A stretch of DNA of 64,000 bases from Polynucleobacter sp. 73C-SIWE. GTDB taxonomy: Bacteria; Pseudomonadota; Gammaproteobacteria; Burkholderiales; Burkholderiaceae. Both the position numbers and the translations under genes were made by a program. Of the stretch, positions 51,399 to 61,355 are shown piece after piece. Within the stretch, counting starts at the first letter, position 1; each line of letters starts with the position of its first letter. The notes beneath the pieces are model-generated. The model searched no databases and was not told where the DNA came from. It saw only the letters and a list, made by a program, of their open reading frames with translations. The stretch spans positions 992,001-1,056,000 of the forward strand of contig NZ_JACVOK010000001.1 in assembly GCF_018882465.1 (NCBI RefSeq). Direction: 5' to 3'.

Positions 51399-52556
51399 AT
51401 GATCCAATGGGATGAGGATGGCCAAATCCATTCAGCAAAGTGGCACTCAGAAAATGGGATTGCACCACATCAGAAGATCCAGGTTGCTGACGACACCTTA
51501 ACAGCTGACATTGCTTACCGTTTAGCTTGTGAAGGTACTGCAATGCTTTACAAGGGCGACTTTCAGAATGCCAGACAGCTCTTGCAAGCCTTGGTGAGAA
51601 GGGTTGATAAGCCCTCTAAAAAATCCACCAGAGCTGACAGGGTCGCTAAGGAGAAAACCAAGACTCCCTTGGATACATTCAATCTGCATCGCTTAGCGCA
51701 ATCCCAAAGAGCGCGTATTTTGGGGATGGTACTCATCCCGATTAATACCGATCACAGTATTTCATTAAGACGTGCGCCTGATGTTGCCAGAGCCTGTCTT
51801 GAGGTCTATGGGGAGCAGGCTGAGCCTTATGTTATCTCTTTAAGGGAGCTGCTTGGCGTTATCAGCGCCCATGAGTGGCGAAAAAAGGGTGTACCAGTTC
51901 TTGCAAGAGATGATGAGGAGATTCGCATTCATCCGCATTACGGTGTGTTCTCGCCAATCCGTGGGGAATATATTGAGCTGGTCCTCAAGGCACCTTTGCC
52001 AATTGCTCTGAAACAAAACTCCATCGCTTTTGATATCGGTGTCGGAACGGGCGTCCTGTCTGTAGTGCTAGCAATGCGAGAGATTAAAAAGATAATTGCA
52101 ACTGACCCAGATGATCGCGCCATTGCTTGTGCTCAAGACAATATTGATCGCTTACGCTTAAGTGAGCAGATTGAGATTCAGAAAACGAATTTATTTCCAA
52201 CAGCAAAAGCGGCACTGATTGTTTGTAATCCACCGTGGTTGCCGGCTAGACCTAGTTCCTCTCTTGAGCATTCAGTATATGACCCAGATAGCCAGATGCT
52301 GAAAGGATTTTTGAGTAAATTAAAAGAACATTTGTTACCGGGTGGTGAAGGCTGGCTCATTCTTTCAGACTTAGCTGAACATCTAGGTTTGAGATCGAGA
52401 GAGGAGCTACTCTCTTGGTTTGATGCTGCTGGCTTAAAAGTCGCTGGTCGTTTAGATACCAAGCCACAGCACCAAAAAGTATTTGATAAAACAGATGCGC
52501 TGCATGCTGCGAGATCTAAAGAGGTCACTTCGCTATGGCGTTTGAGTACCAAATAA
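51399..52556 (+). CDS. Class I SAM-dependent methyltransferase (N-modifying type)
   Basis: The 385-residue protein has an N-terminal domain of unknown type (about 1-180) and a methyltransferase domain with the SAM loop FDIGVGTGVLSVVLAMR, the acidic IIATDPDD strand and the catalytic NPPWLPA motif, which marks enzymes that methylate planar nitrogen (protein glutamine, RNA or DNA bases). The target is not predictable. GTG 51396 and ATG 51399 are alternative starts. A terminator-like hairpin follows 27 nt downstream. Confidence 0.82.
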   Translation: MIQWDEDGQIHSAKWHSENGIAPHQKIQVADDTLTADIAYRLACEGTAMLYKGDFQNARQLLQALVRRVDKPSKKSTRADRVAKEKTKTPLDTFNLHRLAQSQRARILGMVLIPINTDHSISLRRAPDVARACLEVYGEQAEPYVISLRELLGVISAHEWRKKGVPVLARDDEEIRIHPHYGVFSPIRGEYIELVLKAPLPIALKQNSIAFDIGVGTGVLSVVLAMREIKKIIATDPDDRAIACAQDNIDRLRLSEQIEIQKTNLFPTAKAALIVCNPPWLPARPSSSLEHSVYDPDSQMLKGFLSKLKEHLLPGGEGWLILSDLAEHLGLRSREELLSWFDAAGLKVAGRLDTKPQHQKVFDKTDALHAARSKEVTSLWRLSTK

Positions 52557-52583
52557 AAATTCAGCAATAAAAGATCAAAAACA

Positions 52584-52610
52584 AAACCCCTCCAAAATTC
52601 AGAGGGGTTT
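52584..52610. terminator. Bidirectional terminator between methyltransferase and tmRNA genes
   Basis: A 9-bp stem AAACCCCTC / GAGGGGTTT (52584-52592 and 52602-52610) has a 9-nt loop. On the minus strand, just after the tmRNA 3' end, it is followed by TGTTTTTGATC, a good T-run, so it mainly ends the tmRNA. On the plus strand the run is weaker (GCTTTATATGG). Confidence 0.85.
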
Positions 52611-52618
52611 GCTTTATA

Positions 52619-52977
52619 TGGTGGAGTCGGCGGGAATCGAACCCGCGTCCGCAAATCCTCCACAACAAGTTCTACATACTTAGTCATATCATTTAATTTA
52701 ATCAGTTAGGCACAGATTGACACGTTCCTCGCTGACGATTCACTAAATTTTCGTACTATCCCTCGTGACGCGAAATAGTCTTATCTCTTGTAAATGACCC
52801 TGATGTAGCTTGCGCTACCTGACCCAAGAGAGAATCAGTTCAGGGGCAACCGCAATTAAGCGGCTAGTGCGTAACGTTCGTCGTTAGCAGTTATTACATT
52901 CCCATTGATTTACGAGATAACGGGTCCTCGGTATGCCCTTGATGCTTTGTAATCCACGTCGAAACCATGTCGACCCC
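52619..52977 (-). ncRNA. ssrA: Transfer-messenger RNA (tmRNA), one-piece
   Basis: The minus strand from 52977 to 52619 gives a 359-nt RNA. Its 5' end GGGGUCG pairs with CGACUCC at the 3' end (7 bp with one G-U), followed by ACCA. The T-loop GGTTCGATTCC lies near the 3' end, and the tag frame is at 52856-52888. The tmRNA rescues stalled ribosomes and marks the nascent chain for proteolysis, together with SmpB. The gene is unpermuted, in contrast to the two-piece tmRNAs of some betaproteobacteria. Flanked by a terminator and by gph. Confidence 0.96.
52856..52888 (-). other. tmRNA proteolysis tag reading frame (ANDERYALAA)
   Basis: On the minus strand GCT (resume codon) begins ten codons ending in TAA: A-N-D-E-R-Y-A-L-A-A. 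The terminal ALAA is the degradation signal read by ClpXP and related proteases, and the ANDE start binds SspB. This confirms orientation and identity of the tmRNA gene. Confidence 0.95.
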
Positions 52978-53049
52978 GGAGTTCATGCATAGGAAACTCC
53001 ATTTTAAAGCCGCTAGCCTTAAATTGCCGAATATCTTTTGGAAGTGTTG

Positions 53050-53742
53050 TTATCCCCTATTGGGGAAGATGATTTGCAATAAATCGAGAGGGTGATTAAT
53101 GATGTAATCGGCTCCCCAGAGCGTAGGAGGCTCTTTACAGCCGCAGTAACCGTATGCGGCAGCAACTGTGAGCATGCCAGCAGCTTTACCTGCAATCACA
53201 TCACGAATGTCATCGCCTACATAAATTGATTTTTTAGGATCAATGTTGGCAATTCTGGCAGCGTGCAAAATCGGTTCTGGATGCGGTTTTGAATAAGGCG
53301 TTGTATCGCCAGAAACTGTTGAAACAGCTCTTTGACGTAAACCCATCAGATCAGTAAGTGGGTTAGTGAAACGTTCACTTTTGTTAGTAACAATTCCCCA
53401 AGGAAGATTTGCTTTCTCCATTTGCTCTAACAAATGGTCTGTCCCATCAAATAATTTACTGTGGACAAGAAGTGCGCTCTCATAGTTTGCATAAAACTCA
53501 TCTCGAAGTGGGATGAAATCAGGATGGTCTGATTTGATTCCAAAGGCACCCTCTAAGAGGCCACGTGCTCCAGCGGAGGCATGGGGGCGCAGAAATTCAT
53601 AAGGCTTAGGAGCCAGATTGCGGGCAATAAGCAGTTGATTGGTGGCGGCAACTAAATCAGGCGCTGTATCCGCTAAGGTGCCATCTAAGTCAAAAAAGAC
53701 GCCATGATAGGGGCTTGTTGTAATGCTCACGCCAGGGGTCAC
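53050..53742 (-). CDS. gph: Phosphoglycolate phosphatase (HAD family)
   Basis: The 230-residue protein has HAD motif [16 protein letters not shown], motif II VTNKS, and motif [16 protein letters not shown] and [17 protein letters not shown]. It removes phosphate from 2-phosphoglycolate, a product of DNA repair. Its start overlaps the ubiG stop by 4 nt, an arrangement usual in this group of bacteria. It could be a related HAD phosphatase, but the context supports Gph. Confidence 0.88.
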   Translation of the reverse strand: MTPGVSITTSPYHGVFFDLDGTLADTAPDLVAATNQLLIARNLAPKPYEFLRPHASAGARGLLEGAFGIKSDHPDFIPLRDEFYANYESALLVHSKLFDGTDHLLEQMEKANLPWGIVTNKSERFTNPLTDLMGLRQRAVSTVSGDTTPYSKPHPEPILHAARIANIDPKKSIYVGDDIRDVIAGKAAGMLTVAAAYGYCGCKEPPTLWGADYIINHPLDLLQIIFPNRG

Positions 53743-54428
53743 TTCCGAACGGCAATCATGTAATTGACGGTGACATCATCACTCAAGCTATAAACCTGAG
53801 TTAGAGGGTTGTAACTAAGACCTTTGATGCCGATCATTTCTAGACCTGCATTGCGGGTGAATGCAACAAGTTCGGATGGCTTAATGAATTTGGCGTATTC
53901 ATGAGTACCCTTGGGGAGCAGTTTGAGAATATATTCGGCCCCAATAATGGCGAATAAGTAGGACTTTGGATTGCGATTCAGGGTGCTGAAAAAAAGCGTG
54001 CCGCCGGGTTTACAAAGTTTAGCGCAGGCACGAACTACGGAGGCGGGATCTGGCACATGCTCAAGCATCTCCATGCAAGTGACCACATCGTATTGCTCTG
54101 GCTGTTCATCAGCCAATGCTTCTGCTGAGATAGAGCGGTAGGTGAGCTTTGCGCCGACTTCTAGTGCATGCAACTCAGCAACCTTGAGCGCCTTTTCAGA
54201 AAGATCGATGCCAGTGGTGTCAGCACCAGATTGAGAAATAGATTCAGCTAAGATGCCACCGCCGCAACCAATATCTACGACTTTTTTACCCTCTAGATTT
54301 ACGAAGGATTTAATCCAATTCAGGCGCAATGGATTGATAGCGTGAAGTGGCTTGAATTCGCTATTGGGATCCCACCAACGATGGGCTAGAGCACTAAATT
54401 TAGCAATTTCAGATTGGTCGACGTTCAT
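53739..54428 (-). CDS. ubiG: Ubiquinone biosynthesis O-methyltransferase UbiG
   Basis: The 229-residue protein has [20 protein letters not shown] at the N terminus, SAM motif [25 protein letters not shown] and [11 protein letters not shown], all UbiG hallmarks. It performs both O-methylations in ubiquinone synthesis, so it serves the respiratory chain that feeds the terminal oxidases. Overlaps gph by 4 nt; the ompA-type gene lies 97 nt upstream with a terminator between. Confidence 0.95.
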   Translation of the reverse strand: MNVDQSEIAKFSALAHRWWDPNSEFKPLHAINPLRLNWIKSFVNLEGKKVVDIGCGGGILAESISQSGADTTGIDLSEKALKVAELHALEVGAKLTYRSISAEALADEQPEQYDVVTCMEMLEHVPDPASVVRACAKLCKPGGTLFFSTLNRNPKSYLFAIIGAEYILKLLPKGTHEYAKFIKPSELVAFTRNAGLEMIGIKGLSYNPLTQVYSLSDDVTVNYMIAVRK

Positions 54429-54482
54429 GGCAGCTTGGCTTTGTATAGGGCTATTAAAGGATTCTATGAATATAGCGGAAAT

Positions 54483-54511
54483 AAAAAAGCCCGCAAGAAG
54501 CGGGCTTTTTT
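54483..54511 (-). terminator. Intrinsic terminator of the OmpA-type gene
   Basis: A 12-bp inverted repeat AAAAAAGCCCGC / GCGGGCTTTTTT (54483-54494 and 54500-54511) with a 5-nt loop is T-rich at both ends. It lies 14 nt after the stop of the OmpA-type gene on the minus strand and separates it from ubiG. Confidence 0.93.
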
Positions 54512-54525
54512 ACAAGTAAAGTGAA

Positions 54526-55110
54526 TTACTTAGCAGCTGTACCAACAACTTCGATGTCGGTGCGGCGGTTCTTAGCGCGGCCTTCAGCAGTTGCATTACT
54601 TGCAACTGGATTGCTCTTGCCTTTTGATTCTGTGTAGATGCGGCTACCGTCAACACCCTTGCTTACCAAGTATGCTTTAACGGATTGCGCACGACGCTGA
54701 CCGAGGGCCATGTTGTATGCATCTGAACCAACGCTGTCAGTGTTACCAACAGCAATGATGACTTCTAACTTGATCTTGCTCAAATCTCTAGCGATCTTAT
54801 CCAATGTAGCTTGACCTTCTGGCTTCAATGTAGCTTTGTCGAAGTCATAGAGTGTGTCAGCTTGCAAAGTGATTTTGCTTTGGCTAACGCCAGATCTAGC
54901 AGGAGCAGCAGCCTTAGGAGCTAAGGCACCATCACAGCCTTTAGCTGCAGTTGCAGGAGTCCAACTAGCATCACGCCAGCACAATGTGCCGTCGCCGTTT
55001 TTCCAAGCTGTACCAGTCGCGTTGACCCAGTTGTCAACGTTTTGAGCAGAAGCAGCAGTAGCAGCAACAGAAATTACACCAGCAAGTACCAGTTTTAGGG
55101 TTTTGTTCAT
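54526..55110 (-). CDS. OmpA family protein
   Basis: The 194-residue product has a signal peptide (about 1-22, ASA), a short cysteine-containing region (LCWRDASWTPATAAKGCDG), and a C-terminal peptidoglycan-binding OmpA domain with TLYDFDKATLKPEGQATLDKIA, VGNTDSVGSDAYNMALGQRRAQSV and the NRRTDIEV end. It lacks the eight-strand barrel of E. coli OmpA and is the short form common in Burkholderiales. GAGGAC precedes the start. The 158-nt gap to gyrA holds the divergent promoters, which I cannot place confidently. Confidence 0.92.
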   Translation of the reverse strand: MNKTLKLVLAGVISVAATAASAQNVDNWVNATGTAWKNGDGTLCWRDASWTPATAAKGCDGALAPKAAAPARSGVSQSKITLQADTLYDFDKATLKPEGQATLDKIARDLSKIKLEVIIAVGNTDSVGSDAYNMALGQRRAQSVKAYLVSKGVDGSRIYTESKGKSNPVASNATAEGRAKNRRTDIEVVGTAAK

Positions 55111-55268
55111 TTTTAGTCCTCAAATCTCTTTTTTAATTAAAGTCAAACTTAAATGTAATTCGCCCTACTTTGAAGCAAAAGACCGCAAAGCGACACATCT
55201 CAATTTCGTACAAACTGACAGAATCTTAGCATAGGGGCTACCTGTCATCAAAATGATATTATTTATAG

Positions 55269-57977
55269 ATGGAACAAGCCGCTAAAGAAACACTACCAAT
55301 ATCCCTCGAAGACGAAATGCGGCGGTCCTATTTGGACTACGCTATGAGCGTCATCGTCGGCAGAGCCCTGCCAGACGTACGTGACGGCCTCAAACCGGTT
55401 CACCGCCGGGTCTTATTCGCAATGTATGAATTAAACAACGATTGGAACCGAGCTTACAAAAAATCTGCCCGTATAGTTGGCGATGTAATCGGTAAATACC
55501 ATCCGCACGGTGATTCTGCGGTGTATGACACCATCGTACGTATGGCCCAGGATTTCTCCCTGCGCTATATGCTGGTTGACGGCCAGGGCAACTTTGGCTC
55601 CGTAGATGGCGATAACGCTGCTGCAATGCGGTATACGGAGATCCGCCTGCGCAAGATCGCCCATGAGCTTTTGGCCGATTTGGACAAGGAAACCGTCGAT
55701 TTTGGGCCAAATTACGATGGTAGCGAGAAAGAACCCCTGATTCTTCCTGCAAAAGTGCCCAATTTGCTGATTAACGGCAGCTCAGGCATTGCTGTGGGTA
55801 TGGCAACTAATATTCCTCCTCATAACCTAGATGAGGTGGTTACAGCCTGTCTGCACGTCCTCTATAACCCAGAGTGCTCGATTGACGAGCTCATTGAGAT
55901 CATTCCAGCACCCGATTTCCCGACCGCCGGCATTATTTACGGCGTTCAAGGAGTTCGCGAGGGCTATCGCACTGGTCGTGGTCGCGTAGTGATGCGCGCC
56001 AAGACTCATTTTGAAGATATCGACAAAGGTGCACGCCAAGCGATCATCGTTGATGAGTTGCCATATCAAGTTAATAAAAAGAACTTGCTCGAGCGTATTG
56101 CTGAGTTGGTGAATGAGAAAAAAGTTGAGGGTATCTCTGATTTGCGTGATGAGTCAGATAAATCCGGTATGCGTGTTGTGATTGAACTCAAGCGCGGCGA
56201 AGTGCCTGAGGTTGTTCTCAATAATTTGTATAAGAGCACGCAACTCCAAGATAACTTCGGTATGAATATGGTGGCATTGGTGGATAACCAGCCACGCTTG
56301 CTCAACTTGAAGCAAATGCTCGAGTACTTCTTGCAGCATCGCCGCGAAGTGGTTACGCGCCGTACTATTTTTGAATTGCGTAAAGCGCGTGAGCGTGGTC
56401 ACGTCTTAGAAGGTTTAGCTGTTGCACTCGCAAACATTGATGAGTTTATTGCGATTATTAAAGCTGCTGCAAACCCTGTGATTGCAAAGCAAGAGTTGAT
56501 GGGTAAAGCTTGGGATTCTTCAATGGTGCGTGAGATGCTTGCGCGTGCTGAGACAAATACGCCAGGTGGCCGTAACGCTTATCGCCCTGAAGGTTTGTTG
56601 CCTGAGTACGGTATGCAGACTACTGGCTTGTATCGCCTCTCTGATAGTCAAGCGCAAGAGATTTTGCAAATGCGTTTGCAACGTTTGACAGGTCTTGAGC
56701 AAGATAAGATTGTTAATGAGTACAAAGAAGTGATGGCAGAGATTTCTGACTTGTTAGATTTATTAGCAAAACCAGAACGCGTTACTTCTGTCATTGAGAG
56801 TGAGCTCAAAGAAGTTCAAGCCGAGTTTGGTAAAGCTGGTGGTGATAGTGGGCGTCGTTCATTCATTGAAATGAATGCTACTGAACTCTTCACAGAAGAT
56901 TTAATCACGCCGCAAGATATGGTGGTAACACTCTCACATACTGGTTATATGAAGAGTCAGCCGCTCAGCGAATACCGTGCGCAAAAACGTGGTGGTCGCG
57001 GCAAGCAAGCTGCTGCTACTAAGGATGAAGATTGGATTGATACTTTATTCGTAGCAAATACACACGATACGATTCTGTGCTTCTCTGACCGTGGCCGTAT
57101 GTACTGGCTCAAAGTTTGGGAAGTGCCGCAAGGCAGTCGTACTTCACGCGGCAAGCCAATCGTCAATATGTTCCCATTGTTTGAAGGTGAAAAGATCACT
57201 GTGATTCTCCCGATTAAGGGGTATCAAGATGATCATTACGTCTTTATGGCAACCAGCCTGGGTACAGTGAAGAAGACCCGCTTATCTGACTTCTCTAACC
57301 CTCGTAAGGCCGGCATTATTGCTGTCGACTTGAATGAGAATGACTTCCTAGTTGGCGCAGCGATTACCGATGGCCAGCACGATGTGATGTTGTTCTCTGA
57401 TGCTGGTAAAGCAGTGCGCTTTGATGAAAATGATGTCCGTCCAATGGGAAGAACTGCACGCGGTGTACGCGGCATGAATCTGGGTGATGGTCATCAGGTG
57501 ATTGCGATGTTGGTTGCTCCAGCAGAGGCTGCTGAAGGTGCTGAAGCCGCAGTAGTTGATGCTAATGGTATTGCAATTCCAAGTAGCGTCTTAACTGCCA
57601 CTGAAAATGGTTACGGTAAGCGCACACCAATTGCTGAGTACACCCGCCATGGTCGTGGTACCAAAGGAATGATTGCGATTCAGACCTCTGAGCGCAACGG
57701 TAAAGTGGTTGCCGCTGCATTGGTATCCCCAGAAGATCAAATTATGTTGATCACTACTGGCGGTGTCTTAGTGCGTACACGTGTTTCTGAAATTCGTGAG
57801 ATGGGTCGCGCAACCCAAGGCGTTACTTTGATCAACGTTGATGAAGGTACTCGCTTATCTGGCTTGCAACGCATTGCTGAAAGTGATTCGGATGACGAGG
57901 GCGATGAGCTAGAAGAGGGTGATATCTCTGCTGATCCAGCAACTGATTCCACTTCTGATGCGGCAGGTGATGCGTAA
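55269..57977 (+). CDS. gyrA: DNA gyrase subunit A
   Basis: The 902-residue protein has the catalytic tyrosine Y122 in [11 protein letters not shown] and the quinolone-determining region with S83 and D87 (HGDSAVYDT), both in the wild-type state. The breakage-reunion domain is followed by a C-terminal beta-pinwheel with GyrA-box-like QKRGGRG (about 573) and by an acidic tail (about 875-902, rich in D, E and S). It forms A2B2 gyrase that introduces negative supercoils. serC follows 27 nt downstream. Confidence 0.97.
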   Translation: MEQAAKETLPISLEDEMRRSYLDYAMSVIVGRALPDVRDGLKPVHRRVLFAMYELNNDWNRAYKKSARIVGDVIGKYHPHGDSAVYDTIVRMAQDFSLRYMLVDGQGNFGSVDGDNAAAMRYTEIRLRKIAHELLADLDKETVDFGPNYDGSEKEPLILPAKVPNLLINGSSGIAVGMATNIPPHNLDEVVTACLHVLYNPECSIDELIEIIPAPDFPTAGIIYGVQGVREGYRTGRGRVVMRAKTHFEDIDKGARQAIIVDELPYQVNKKNLLERIAELVNEKKVEGISDLRDESDKSGMRVVIELKRGEVPEVVLNNLYKSTQLQDNFGMNMVALVDNQPRLLNLKQMLEYFLQHRREVVTRRTIFELRKARERGHVLEGLAVALANIDEFIAIIKAAANPVIAKQELMGKAWDSSMVREMLARAETNTPGGRNAYRPEGLLPEYGMQTTGLYRLSDSQAQEILQMRLQRLTGLEQDKIVNEYKEVMAEISDLLDLLAKPERVTSVIESELKEVQAEFGKAGGDSGRRSFIEMNATELFTEDLITPQDMVVTLSHTGYMKSQPLSEYRAQKRGGRGKQAAATKDEDWIDTLFVANTHDTILCFSDRGRMYWLKVWEVPQGSRTSRGKPIVNMFPLFEGEKITVILPIKGYQDDHYVFMATSLGTVKKTRLSDFSNPRKAGIIAVDLNENDFLVGAAITDGQHDVMLFSDAGKAVRFDENDVRPMGRTARGVRGMNLGDGHQVIAMLVAPAEAAEGAEAAVVDANGIAIPSSVLTATENGYGKRTPIAEYTRHGRGTKGMIAIQTSERNGKVVAAALVSPEDQIMLITTGGVLVRTRVSEIREMGRATQGVTLINVDEGTRLSGLQRIAESDSDDEGDELEEGDISADPATDSTSDAAGDA

Positions 57978-58004
57978 AGCGTCACTACTAGACTAGCTAA
58001 GACT

Positions 58005-59105
58005 ATGAGCTTCGACCACCGCATCTTTAATTTCGCTGCGGGGCCCGCTACTTTGCCTGAAGAGGTATTGAAGCAGGCGGCTGATGAAATGCTGAATTGG
58101 CGAGGTCTCGGCACAAGCGTGATGGAGATTAGCCATCGCAGTAAAGAGTTCATGGAAGTGTATGAAGAGGTAGTGCAGGATCTGCGCACCTTGATGAATA
58201 TTCCAAGCAACTATGAAGTGTTGCTCTTGCAAGGCGGTGGCCTGGGGCAGAATGCAGCCATTCCAATGAATCTGATGCCTATGGCTAAGAATGGTCCTCA
58301 GGCGGATTACATCGTTACTGGCGTATGGTCAGAAAAATCATATAAAGAAGCGCAAAAGTATGGCATAGCAAATTTAGCTGCAACTTCTGTTGCAGAGAAG
58401 TTCAACACCATTCCTCCAAGAAATACTTGGAAGTTATCGAATGATGCGGCTTATGTTCTTTACTGTGCGAATGAGACTATTGGTGGTGTTGAGTTTCAAG
58501 ATGTTCCTGATGTTGGTACCACCACCACCTTAGTAGCAGACATTTCTAGCAACATCCTTTCTAAGGAAATGGATGTCACTCAATGTGGTGTCTGGTTCGG
58601 CGGCGCTCAGAAAAACATTGGCCCATCCGGCGTGACGATTGTGATTGTTCGCAAAGATTTGATAGGTCACTCTATGGGGATCACTCCCTTGATTTGGGAT
58701 TGGGCTGTCCAGGCCGGCACCCAATCGATGATTAATACGCCCCCGACTTTCTCGATTTACATGGCTGGCCTCGGATTTAAGTGGCTTCTTAAGCAGGGCG
58801 GTGTTAAGGTTATTGAAAAGCGCAATCAAGAAAAATCTGACTTGCTCTATCAGTTCTTAGATCAAAGTAGCCTGTATGAGAATCGTGTTGAAAAGCAATA
58901 TCGCTCTCGTATGAATGTCACTTTCTTCTTAAAAGATGAGTCTTTGAATGCGGAGTTCTTGGCGCAATCAAGCGCTGCTGGTTTGGTTGCATTGCGCGGT
59001 CATAAAGCAGCAGGTGGCATGCGCGCAAGTATTTACAATGCGATGCCCATAGAAGGTGTTAAAGCATTAATTGAATTTATGCGTGATTTTGAAAGGCGGG
59101 CTTAA
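58005..59105 (+). CDS. serC: Phosphoserine aminotransferase
   Basis: The 366-residue PLP enzyme has FNFAAGPATLPEEVL, the PLP lysine K203 in GGAQKNIGPSG, and the conserved NTPPTFSIYMAGLGFKWL. It converts 3-phosphohydroxypyruvate to phosphoserine and also serves pyridoxal phosphate synthesis. The last A of its TAA is the A of the pheA ATG, so the two are translationally coupled. Confidence 0.97.
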   Translation: MSFDHRIFNFAAGPATLPEEVLKQAADEMLNWRGLGTSVMEISHRSKEFMEVYEEVVQDLRTLMNIPSNYEVLLLQGGGLGQNAAIPMNLMPMAKNGPQADYIVTGVWSEKSYKEAQKYGIANLAATSVAEKFNTIPPRNTWKLSNDAAYVLYCANETIGGVEFQDVPDVGTTTTLVADISSNILSKEMDVTQCGVWFGGAQKNIGPSGVTIVIVRKDLIGHSMGITPLIWDWAVQAGTQSMINTPPTFSIYMAGLGFKWLLKQGGVKVIEKRNQEKSDLLYQFLDQSSLYENRVEKQYRSRMNVTFFLKDESLNAEFLAQSSAAGLVALRGHKAAGGMRASIYNAMPIEGVKALIEFMRDFERRA

Positions 59106-60184
59106 TGAGTACTGAAGAACAGCGCTTAGCTCCCCTGCGAGAAAAAATCGATGCATTAGATGCAGAGATTTTAGATTTGCTGACGCAGCGTGCTAAAGCA
59201 GCGCAAGAGGTTGGGCATGTTAAAGGTGGTTTTTCATCGCCAGTGTTTCGTCCTGAGCGTGAGCGCCAGGTTGTTGCTCGTCTTCAAGAAATCAATGCTG
59301 GACCTTTATTGCCCGATGGGATTGCAGCTATTTGGCGTGAAGTTATGTCCGCCTGCAGAGCTTTAGAAGCTCGTCAAACGATTGCTTATCTTGGGCCAGC
59401 AGGCACCTTCTCCGAGCAGGCCGCTCAAACCTATTTTGGTCATTCGATTGTTGGCTTACCCTGCGCAAGCCTGGATGAGGTCTTCAAGTCAGTTGAGAAG
59501 GGCGCTGCGCAATTTGGTGTTGTGCCAGTTGAAAACTCTAGTGAAGGCGCTATTTCACGGACATTAGATTTGTTATTAGACTCTTCAATGCGCATTAGCG
59601 GCGAAGTAGTGCTGCCGATTCGTCATCACCTCTTAACCAAAACTGGAAATCTGGATGGCGTGACAACAGTGTGTGCTCATGCACAAGCATTGGCTCAGTG
59701 CCAACAATGGTTGAGTGTGCATGCTCCGCATTTAAAGCGCCAGGCTGTCAGTAGTAATGCTGAGGCGGCACGCTTAGCTGCCAGTGATCCAACTTTGGCT
59801 GCAATTGCTGGTGATCCTGCACAAGAGACTTATGGATTACAAGCAGTTGCTGCGCAGATTCAGGATGATCCGCATAACCGCACTCGCTTCGTCGTCGTTG
59901 GTGCTTATGAATGCCAGCCAACTGGTAAAGATCAGACATCCTTAGTTCTCTCGGTTGATAATCAGCCAGGCGCAGTTCATCGCTTACTTGCTCCTTTAGC
60001 AAAGCATGGTGTCTCGATGAACCGTTTTGAGTCTCGCCCGGCGCGCAAAGGCACTTGGGAATATCACTTCTACATTGATATCGCCGGACATGCAGATGAT
60101 GCCAAAGTGGTGAAGGCATTAGAGGAATTAAAAGAAACTGCAGCGTTTTATAAGAACCTGGGGTCTTATCCGCACTCTGCTTAA
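59105..60184 (+). CDS. pheA: Bifunctional chorismate mutase/prephenate dehydratase
   Basis: The 359-residue P-protein has an AroQ chorismate mutase domain (about 1-90, LREKIDALDAEILDLLTQRAKAAQEVG), a prephenate dehydratase domain with VPVENSSEGAISRTLDLLL and the TRF motif (DPHNRTRFVVVG), and a C-terminal ACT domain with the ESRPARKGTWEYHFYID regulatory segment for phenylalanine feedback inhibition. It makes phenylpyruvate from chorismate. Next gene hisC is 38 nt downstream. Confidence 0.96.
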   Translation: MSTEEQRLAPLREKIDALDAEILDLLTQRAKAAQEVGHVKGGFSSPVFRPERERQVVARLQEINAGPLLPDGIAAIWREVMSACRALEARQTIAYLGPAGTFSEQAAQTYFGHSIVGLPCASLDEVFKSVEKGAAQFGVVPVENSSEGAISRTLDLLLDSSMRISGEVVLPIRHHLLTKTGNLDGVTTVCAHAQALAQCQQWLSVHAPHLKRQAVSSNAEAARLAASDPTLAAIAGDPAQETYGLQAVAAQIQDDPHNRTRFVVVGAYECQPTGKDQTSLVLSVDNQPGAVHRLLAPLAKHGVSMNRFESRPARKGTWEYHFYIDIAGHADDAKVVKALEELKETAAFYKNLGSYPHSA

Positions 60185-60222
60185 GTAATTTTGATAATTA
60201 GTAAATACATTAATAAAGCCAA

Positions 60223-61341
60223 ATGACATCTAAGATTGGTCTTAAACACATTCATGCTATTGCACCTTATGTTGGTGGACGTCCCATCAGTGAGGTGGCT
60301 CGTGAGTATGGTTTGGACGAACACAAGATTGTGAAATTGGCTTCCAATGAAAATCCATTGGGTATGCCAAAGTCGGCGAAAGATGCGATGCTCAAGGCGG
60401 CAGGTGACTTAGGTCGTTATCCAGACTCGAATGGTTTTGAGCTTAAGAATGTTCTTGCTGCCTCCTTGGGTGTGCCAACCGATTGGATTACGCTCGGCAA
60501 TGGCAGTAATGACATTCTGGAACTAGCGGCACGTGCTGTTGCACAAGCGGGCGACGAAGTATTCTTTTCTAAACATGCATTTGCTGTTTATCCCCTAGCA
60601 ACCCAGGCGGTAGGTGCTAAAGCTGTTGAAGTTGCTGCTACTGAAAGTTATGGTCATGATTTGCCGGCGATGTTAACGGCAATTAAAGCGGCTGGAGATA
60701 AAGCAAAATTAGCATTCATTGCCAATCCTAATAATCCCACTGGCAGTTATCTCAGTGCAAAAGAAATTGAAGATTTTCTGACGGCAGTGCCATCACATGT
60801 TGTCGTTGTCTTGGATGAAGCTTATAACGAATATCTCACACCAGAGCAGCGCTATGACGCAATTGCTTGGGTAGGGTGCTTCCCCAATATGATCTTGTCA
60901 CGCAGCTTCTCCAAAGCCTATGGCCTTGCTGGGCTACGAATTGGATATGGTGTTGCCCAACCTCACTTAACAGATTTACTCAATCGTATTCGTCAGCCCT
61001 TCAATGTGAACAGTCTTGCCCAGGCTGCTGCAATTGCAGCTTTTCAGGACAAAGCATTTTTGCAAGAAGGTTTCGAGTTAAATCGTGCTGGTTATCTGCA
61101 GCTTACTAAAGCATTTGAGCAATTAAATCTCGCTTACCTACCATCTGCTGGAAACTTTGTTCTAGTTAAAGTGGGTGATGATGATCAGGCGGGCGCGCGT
61201 ATTAATTTGGGGTTACTCAAACGCGGCATTATTGTTCGACCAGTTGGTAATTATGGTCTACCGCAATGGTTGCGGATTTCGATTGGCTTGCCTCAAGAGA
61301 ATGCAGCATTCATTGAGGCGCTAAAAGCCATCCTGGCTTAA
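60223..61341 (+). CDS. hisC: Histidinol-phosphate/aromatic aminotransferase
   Basis: The 372-residue PLP-dependent enzyme has KLASNENPLGMP near the N terminus, NPNNPTGSYLS, LDEAYNEYL and the PLP lysine K231 in SRSFSKAYGLAGLRIGYG. In this aromatic cluster the enzyme probably also transaminates phenylpyruvate and 4-hydroxyphenylpyruvate, besides imidazole acetol phosphate; that double role is inference from position. It follows pheA and precedes tyrA by 14 nt. Confidence 0.93.
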   Translation: MTSKIGLKHIHAIAPYVGGRPISEVAREYGLDEHKIVKLASNENPLGMPKSAKDAMLKAAGDLGRYPDSNGFELKNVLAASLGVPTDWITLGNGSNDILELAARAVAQAGDEVFFSKHAFAVYPLATQAVGAKAVEVAATESYGHDLPAMLTAIKAAGDKAKLAFIANPNNPTGSYLSAKEIEDFLTAVPSHVVVVLDEAYNEYLTPEQRYDAIAWVGCFPNMILSRSFSKAYGLAGLRIGYGVAQPHLTDLLNRIRQPFNVNSLAQAAAIAAFQDKAFLQEGFELNRAGYLQLTKAFEQLNLAYLPSAGNFVLVKVGDDDQAGARINLGLLKRGIIVRPVGNYGLPQWLRISIGLPQENAAFIEALKAILA

Positions 61342-61355
61342 AGAGATATCGATCT

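Noticed and set aside
52619..52977. Permuted two-piece tmRNA
   Set aside because: The 5' GGGGUCG, tag frame and 3' CCA occur in the standard one-piece order.
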